A stretch of 64,000 nucleotides of DNA from Alisma plantago-aquatica (Eukaryota > Streptophyta > Magnoliopsida > Alismatales > Alismataceae): assembly GCA_963693085.1 (NCBI GenBank), contig OY856409.1, positions 1,338,420,915 to 1,338,484,914 of the forward strand, read 5' to 3'. Positions 59,315 through 64,000 of this stretch are shown here, piece after piece. Numbering within the stretch: position 1 is the stretch's first letter; each line of letters begins with the position of its first letter. The notes beneath the pieces are model-generated. The model was given only the letters and a program-made list of their open reading frames with translations, searched no databases and was not told the DNA's origin. A program made the position numbers and the translations under genes.

Positions 59315-61319
59315 TAAGTGTCAACAATCTTTCCAGTTACTGAAGGAGAAGTTGACAAGTGCACCTGTGTTAGTGCTACCTGAACAAGGAAAAGGATATG
59401 TAGTTTTCTGTGATGCTTCCAAGAATGGGCTTGGATGTGTGTTGATGCAGGATAAACAAGTGATTTCTTTTGCTTCCCGACAGCTTAAGAAACACGAGGA
59501 GAATTATCCGACACACGATCTAGAGTTAGCAGCTGTGGTTCATGCTTTAAAGATCTGGAGGCATTATCTCTACGGAGAAACATTCCAGATTTTCACAGAC
59601 CACAAAAACCTTAAGTATATCTTCTCTCAGAATGAGCTCAACATGAGGCAACATCGCTGGATGGAGTTAATCAAGGACTACGACTGTACAATTGATTACC
59701 ACCCAGGCAAGGCCAATGTTGTTGCAGATGCCTTGAGTAGGAAATCAGCAACATCAACCATGAATAGAGCACAACTAAACTCTTTAGTATGCTCTAGGAG
59801 AGATATGCTTATCTCTTTAAGGAAAAACAATGTACAGTTGAAGGTGTCATTGCTAGCCGGTTTGTTAGCTGAGATGCATATTAAACCTACCCTAAGAGAG
59901 CAGATTAAAGAAGCACAGCTAGGTGATGCTGCAGTTCAACATATAAGATCTGAGTATGGAAATGAGAAGCAAGATGGGTTTCATGGCTCAAAAGATCAAG
60001 TAGCTTGTTATAATGGAAGAATGATAGTGCCGGATGTGGACAACTTAAGGAAGTTAGTCCTGGAAGAAGCCCATTCTTCCATGTATGCTATGCATCCAGG
60101 GAGCACCAAGATGTATCGGAATTTGAAGGATCTGTATTGGTGGCCTGGGATGAAGAAGGACGTTGCAGAGTTTGTTCTGAGGTGCCCTGTGTGTCAGCAA
60201 GTTAAAGCTGAACACCAGAAGCCTGCAGGAACAATGCAACCTTTACCCATATCACAGTGGAAGTGGGACCATGTGACCATGGACTTTGTTGTTGGCCTAC
60301 CCAGGACGAGCAAAGGATATGATTCCATTTGGGTAATTGTTGATAGGTTGACTAAGACAGCACATTTCTTACCTGTCAAAACAACCTATTCTGCTGAAAG
60401 GTTATCAGAGTTGTATGTTCAAGAGATAGTGCGTTTGCACGGAGTTCCTGTCACAATAGTTTCAGACAGAGGTCCTCAGTTTACAAGTCGTTTTTGGGAA
60501 CAGTTGCACAGTGCCTTAGGCACTAAGCTAAAGTTTAGTACGGCCTTTCATCCACAGACTGATGGACAGTCGGAAAGGACCATACAAACCTTAGAAGACC
60601 TGTTGCGAGCATGTGTTCTCCAGTTCACCGGAAGTTGGGATCTACACCTAAGCTTGATAGAGTTTGCCTATAACAATAGCTATCAGCATAGTATTGATAT
60701 GGCACCTTATGAAGCCTTATATGGTAGACGTTGTAGATCACCCTTGTGTTGGTTTGAGACTGGTGAGCACCAGTTGTTAGGTCCTGACCTGGTGCAGCAA
60801 ACCACAGAAAAGATTAAAGTTATACAACATAAGATTAAGACTGCTCAGGATAGGCAGAAATCTTATGCTGACAAACATCGTAGATCCTTAGAGTTCCAGG
60901 TTGGAGACAGAGTGTATCTTAAGGTCTCACCTTGGAAAGGGGTCCTTCGTTTTGGAAGGAAGGGGAAGTTAGCTCCTAGATATATGGGGCCTTATCCAAT
61001 CATTGAACGGATTGGAAAGGTAGCATATAAACTAGAGCTTCCCCCAGAATTACAAAGGTTACATCCTGTGTTTCACATTTCTATGTTGAAGAAATGTCAC
61101 CCAGACACCGAGTCAGTTCTACAACCTATGGAAGTAGAATTGAATGATGACATATCCTATGAGGAGGGACCAGTGTCAATCCTTGATAAACGAATTAAAA
61201 AGTTAAAGAAGAAAGATATAAGTCTTGTGAAAGTCCTCTGGAACCATCGTGGTGTTGAAGAAGCCACTTGGGAGTTAGAGGATGAGATGAGAAGGAAGTA
61301 TCCTGCCCTTTTCTCTTAG
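59292..61319 (+). CDS. RNase H-integrase-chromodomain part of pol (copy 2)
   Basis: A 675-codon open frame overlapping the end of the upstream frame. Its first four or so codons are probably not natural protein. RNase H catalytic D41, E78, D103 (FCDAS, DLELAA, FTDHKN). Integrase zinc finger H261-H268-C298-C301. Integrase core D331, D392, E428, with the 35-residue DD35E spacing. GPY module ([19 protein letters not shown]) near 570-590. The C-terminal chromodomain ([19 protein letters not shown]) typical of Tekay/Del chromoviruses is thought to steer integration to methylated-histone chromatin. All these catalytic residues are intact. It needs a frame change at the six-T run to be joined to RT, or is now untranslated. 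Confidence 0.92.
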   Translation: MFLFSWSDKCQQSFQLLKEKLTSAPVLVLPEQGKGYVVFCDASKNGLGCVLMQDKQVISFASRQLKKHEENYPTHDLELAAVVHALKIWRHYLYGETFQIFTDHKNLKYIFSQNELNMRQHRWMELIKDYDCTIDYHPGKANVVADALSRKSATSTMNRAQLNSLVCSRRDMLISLRKNNVQLKVSLLAGLLAEMHIKPTLREQIKEAQLGDAAVQHIRSEYGNEKQDGFHGSKDQVACYNGRMIVPDVDNLRKLVLEEAHSSMYAMHPGSTKMYRNLKDLYWWPGMKKDVAEFVLRCPVCQQVKAEHQKPAGTMQPLPISQWKWDHVTMDFVVGLPRTSKGYDSIWVIVDRLTKTAHFLPVKTTYSAERLSELYVQEIVRLHGVPVTIVSDRGPQFTSRFWEQLHSALGTKLKFSTAFHPQTDGQSERTIQTLEDLLRACVLQFTGSWDLHLSLIEFAYNNSYQHSIDMAPYEALYGRRCRSPLCWFETGEHQLLGPDLVQQTTEKIKVIQHKIKTAQDRQKSYADKHRRSLEFQVGDRVYLKVSPWKGVLRFGRKGKLAPRYMGPYPIIERIGKVAYKLELPPELQRLHPVFHISMLKKCHPDTESVLQPMEVELNDDISYEEGPVSILDKRIKKLKKKDISLVKVLWNHRGVEEATWELEDEMRRKYPALFS

Positions 61320-61330
61320 TATGTTTTATC

Positions 61331-61362
61331 GATTTCGGGGACGAAATCCTTGTAAGGGGTGG
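61331..61362 (+). other. Pre-PPT hairpin and polypurine tract, family C copy 2
   Basis: GATTTCGGGGACGAAATC at 61331-61348 and AAGGGGTGG at 61354-61362, six bases before LTR C3. Confidence 0.85.
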
Positions 61363-61368
61363 ATAATT

Positions 61369-64000
61369 TGTAACATCCCTGACCTGGGTTATGAGTCAAC
61401 CCTAGGTGTTTTGCCTAAATATGTAATTAAATCTTTGTGATTAACTCTGAGCATGTAATTAAGTTTCTCAGAAACGTATATTTTAGTATTTGCTCCTTTT
61501 TATTTTAAAGTTGTAGCATTGTTTTGATATACAGGGACCTATGTGCAATTTACCCAGTTAAAAAGGGTTAGCTTGCAATTTGCACATGATGAGATGTTCC
61601 TCTGATGTTGAGACATCATGAGAATCTCTTTGGCAAAGTTTGAGGGATTTCCCAAGCTAGAGCACCAAGGTGCAGCTGTGGAAGCAATCCCAGGGCTTGA
61701 AACCCTAATTTGGGGTAAAATGCAATTTACCCAAATGATGGGATGCAATTTGTAAAGAATGTCATCTAAAGTATCTTTTTAGACTCTTACCATCATTTAG
61801 AGAATAAATGATGAGGAATTCACCTCAATTGAGTTATCAAGTTAAGAAACAGGCTTTGTGATTGAATAATCAGGGTATATGTGCAATATCCCTTTAAGTA
61901 TGAACTTTATTATTAGATTGGTCTTCCTTGCCTTCTTTTCTATAACTTAAGATAAGGTTTGTCCTTAGAATAAAGAGGAAGGGACGAGCAAGTAATAAAG
62001 GAAGGACTGAGTTGGAATTAAGGGAAACTTATGAACTAATGTTGAAGATCCTACCCCATGTATATAAGCTCTCCTTCCCTTAGTTGCAAGGGAACTCACC
62101 CTTCGTTCCCTTACTGTTTCATTTCACAAAAGACGACCAAGGACTGCCTTGGAGCTAAGGAGGACGACCAAGGGGTGCAAGGTAGGTTTAAACCCCTCTT
62201 CTTGCCTAATTCCATGGTTAGAATTCAAATTCAAGGTCAGCTTCATGGCTAATTCTCGAAACCCTATCTTTCTAGCCATCTCTCTCTTCATCCTTCCTTG
62301 GAGTTTTCACCTTGGCCAACCTGTGGGAACTCAAGGAAGCCATTAGAGCTTGGAGCTTGAAAGCTTGGAGCTCAAGAAGCAAGCTTTAGGCGGGTTTTAT
62401 AACTCTAAACCCATGCTTTACTATGTGCATCTTTATATGCGTTTTGATGATAGCTCTTAGTGTTTCCCTACTTTTCCCTGCTATTTTGCAAGCAACCCCG
62501 TGGGATATCTGTACTGTTCTTGAGCTAGAAGATGAAGGCATGATTTCCAAGAAAAACCACCGCTTTTCTTTTCCTTAAACGGTCCTAACAGTTTGCTCTC
62601 TCGGACTCAAGACCGTGAGGTGAGCAAACGGTCTCGAGACCGCGACAGGGCAAACGGTCTCAAGACCGTTTGGCCCCGTTGACCGAGCGTGGACCGTATA
62701 AGAAATCTGTTCCTAATTATATAGGCTAATTACCCTCAAAATTTGGGAGACTAACTCCAAAGGAATCGGGAGATATGACCTTTTTAAGTCACAACTTTAA
62801 GTGAATTAATTGCTGATTTTCAAACGGTCTGAAATTGCCTTTTTGGGCAAACGGTCTCAAGACCGTGAAAGGTCATTGACTAAGCTTTGACCGTATGAGA
62901 TTACTGTTCAAAATTTCGTTATTTAACAACTCACCAAGTTTGATGGTCTAATTCCAAACGGGCTAAGAGTTGAAGGGTGAATACTAGGGCTAACCCTAGA
63001 TAAAAATCAGAACTGAAATTATGGTGACCTAATTAGGATTTTTAGGGTTGATTGACCTAAACGGTCTCAAGACCGTTTGGGGGTCACCAAACGGTCTCAA
63101 GACCGCGAGGGCAATCAACCAAGACCGTTTCGAGGTCTGGGGTCAAGGATAGCTGACCAATTGAAGGTACAATTACACCAAATTACATTGCAATTAAATA
63201 TTGACATGATCATCAACTCAAGGGGGTCAGACCTTGATGAATTTGCACTAGAATCCAAAAATTTGGATGGGCAAACGGTCTCAAGACCGTTTGGAACTCA
63301 TCCAAACGGTCTCAAGACCGAGAGGAGGCTCGCGGTCTCAAGACCGTGAGGGGGCTCACGGTCTCAAGACCGAGAGGAGGCTCGCGGTCTCAAGACCGAG
63401 AGGAGGCTCGCGGTCTCAAGACCGTGAGGGGGCTCACGGTCTCAAGACCGAGAGGCGGCTCGCGGTCTCAATCAATGTGATTCAAGGTTGACCTCATTCA
63501 ATCATTTGATTGAATGAGGCTCGCGGTCTTGGAGGGTCAAAGTGGGCAAACGGTCAACATTTTCAACCAATCTCAACCCAATTGATGGTTAATGATTGAA
63601 ATCAATCAATGTGATTCAAGGTTGACCTCATTCAATCATTTGATGATGTAAATGGTTCAATGTTGCCCAAATCAAACCCTAATGTTAATATAGGATAGTA
63701 AGGGGTTATTTGACTAAGGTTTTTGACCATGATGATGACCAATGGGGTGAATTACCAAAATACCCCTGAAGGGTCAATTGAGTTATACCTTGCTCAATTC
63801 AAACCCTAATTACATGAGAATAGAGTTTTTAGTCATAATAACTCTATCCAACCTGATCTAGTCTAATGTTACCATCAACCATTAGTATGATGAAAGAGAA
63901 AGCACTTCTAGAGAGAGAAAGTACCCTAGAGAGAGAAAGTAACTCTAATCACATAATGGTGATGCTTTTGGCTATGTTAGCCTATGATGACTCAATCTAA
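61369..64000 (+). repeat. LTR C3 (partial, runs off the right edge)
   Basis: Third copy of LTR C, identical start. It shares with C2 the extra dyad unit near 63290. The TATA box is at 62061-62068 and the dyad array at 62575-63470. At about 63467-63519 roughly 190 bp present in C1 and C2 are replaced by a short patch copied from sequence about 135 bp downstream, ending in a 13-bp inverted repeat. About 2.1 kb more should follow outside the window. Confidence 0.93.
62575..63470 (+). repeat. GGTCTCAAGACC dyad array in LTR C3
   Basis: About eleven exact cores plus GGTCTCGAGACC at 62632, a variant that makes the core a perfect palindrome. The 26-bp tandem part is 63273-63470, truncated on the right by the rearrangement. 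Confidence 0.93.

Overview
This is plant nuclear DNA, AT-rich and made almost entirely of nested LTR retrotransposons. I see no host gene, tRNA, rRNA or CRISPR array that I can support. The plant assignment rests on Tekay/Del-type chromodomain Ty3/gypsy elements primed by initiator tRNA-Met, an Athila/Tat-type gag with a decayed tRNA-Asp primer site, a Ty1/copia element with a 1.8-kb LTR, an L1-like LINE relic, and LTRs of 2-5 kb inserted into each other. This is typical of heterochromatin in a large angiosperm-like genome. I do not name a species.

Layout. 1-3512: 5' part of a minus-strand Athila/Tat-like element (LTR about 1258-3512, gag relic running off the left edge), inserted in an old plus-strand LTR (3513-5164). 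That LTR itself lies in a second Athila-type gag (5165-5487). 5488-11580: a minus-strand Ty1/copia element with a decayed coding region and one LTR, truncated in reverse transcriptase. It sits in the 5' LTR of element A (11581-20193), a plus-strand element with about 3.76-kb LTRs and a 1.5-kb gag-only interior. 20194-21081: LINE relic.

21082-42286 is a stack of three related minus-strand LTR pieces (E1, E2, E3), each starting at a clean LTR end inside the previous one. E2 is split by a 4.3-kb plus-strand solo LTR D (24673-28975, target-site duplication CTATT/CTATC). E3 is split by element B (32187-41219), a complete element with 3569/3572-bp LTRs, target-site duplication CATGG and an interior without pol.

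42287-64000: the youngest material, a chain LTR-interior-LTR-interior-LTR of family C (LTRs 42287-46993, 51823-56542, 61369 to beyond the window). Each interior carries a gag-protease-RT-RNase H-integrase-chromodomain polyprotein. Copy 2 is nearly intact, copy 1 has several breaks, and both share one frameshift at a six-T run between RT and RNase H.

The least explained feature is that nearly every LTR family here carries, usually downstream of its TATA box, an array of a short motif with dyad symmetry. The motif sequence differs from family to family while the symmetry is kept. The clearest case is the CGGTCT-CA-AGACCG array of family C, partly organised as a 26-bp tandem repeat with a 78-bp higher order. 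All repeat and relic boundaries were judged by eye.
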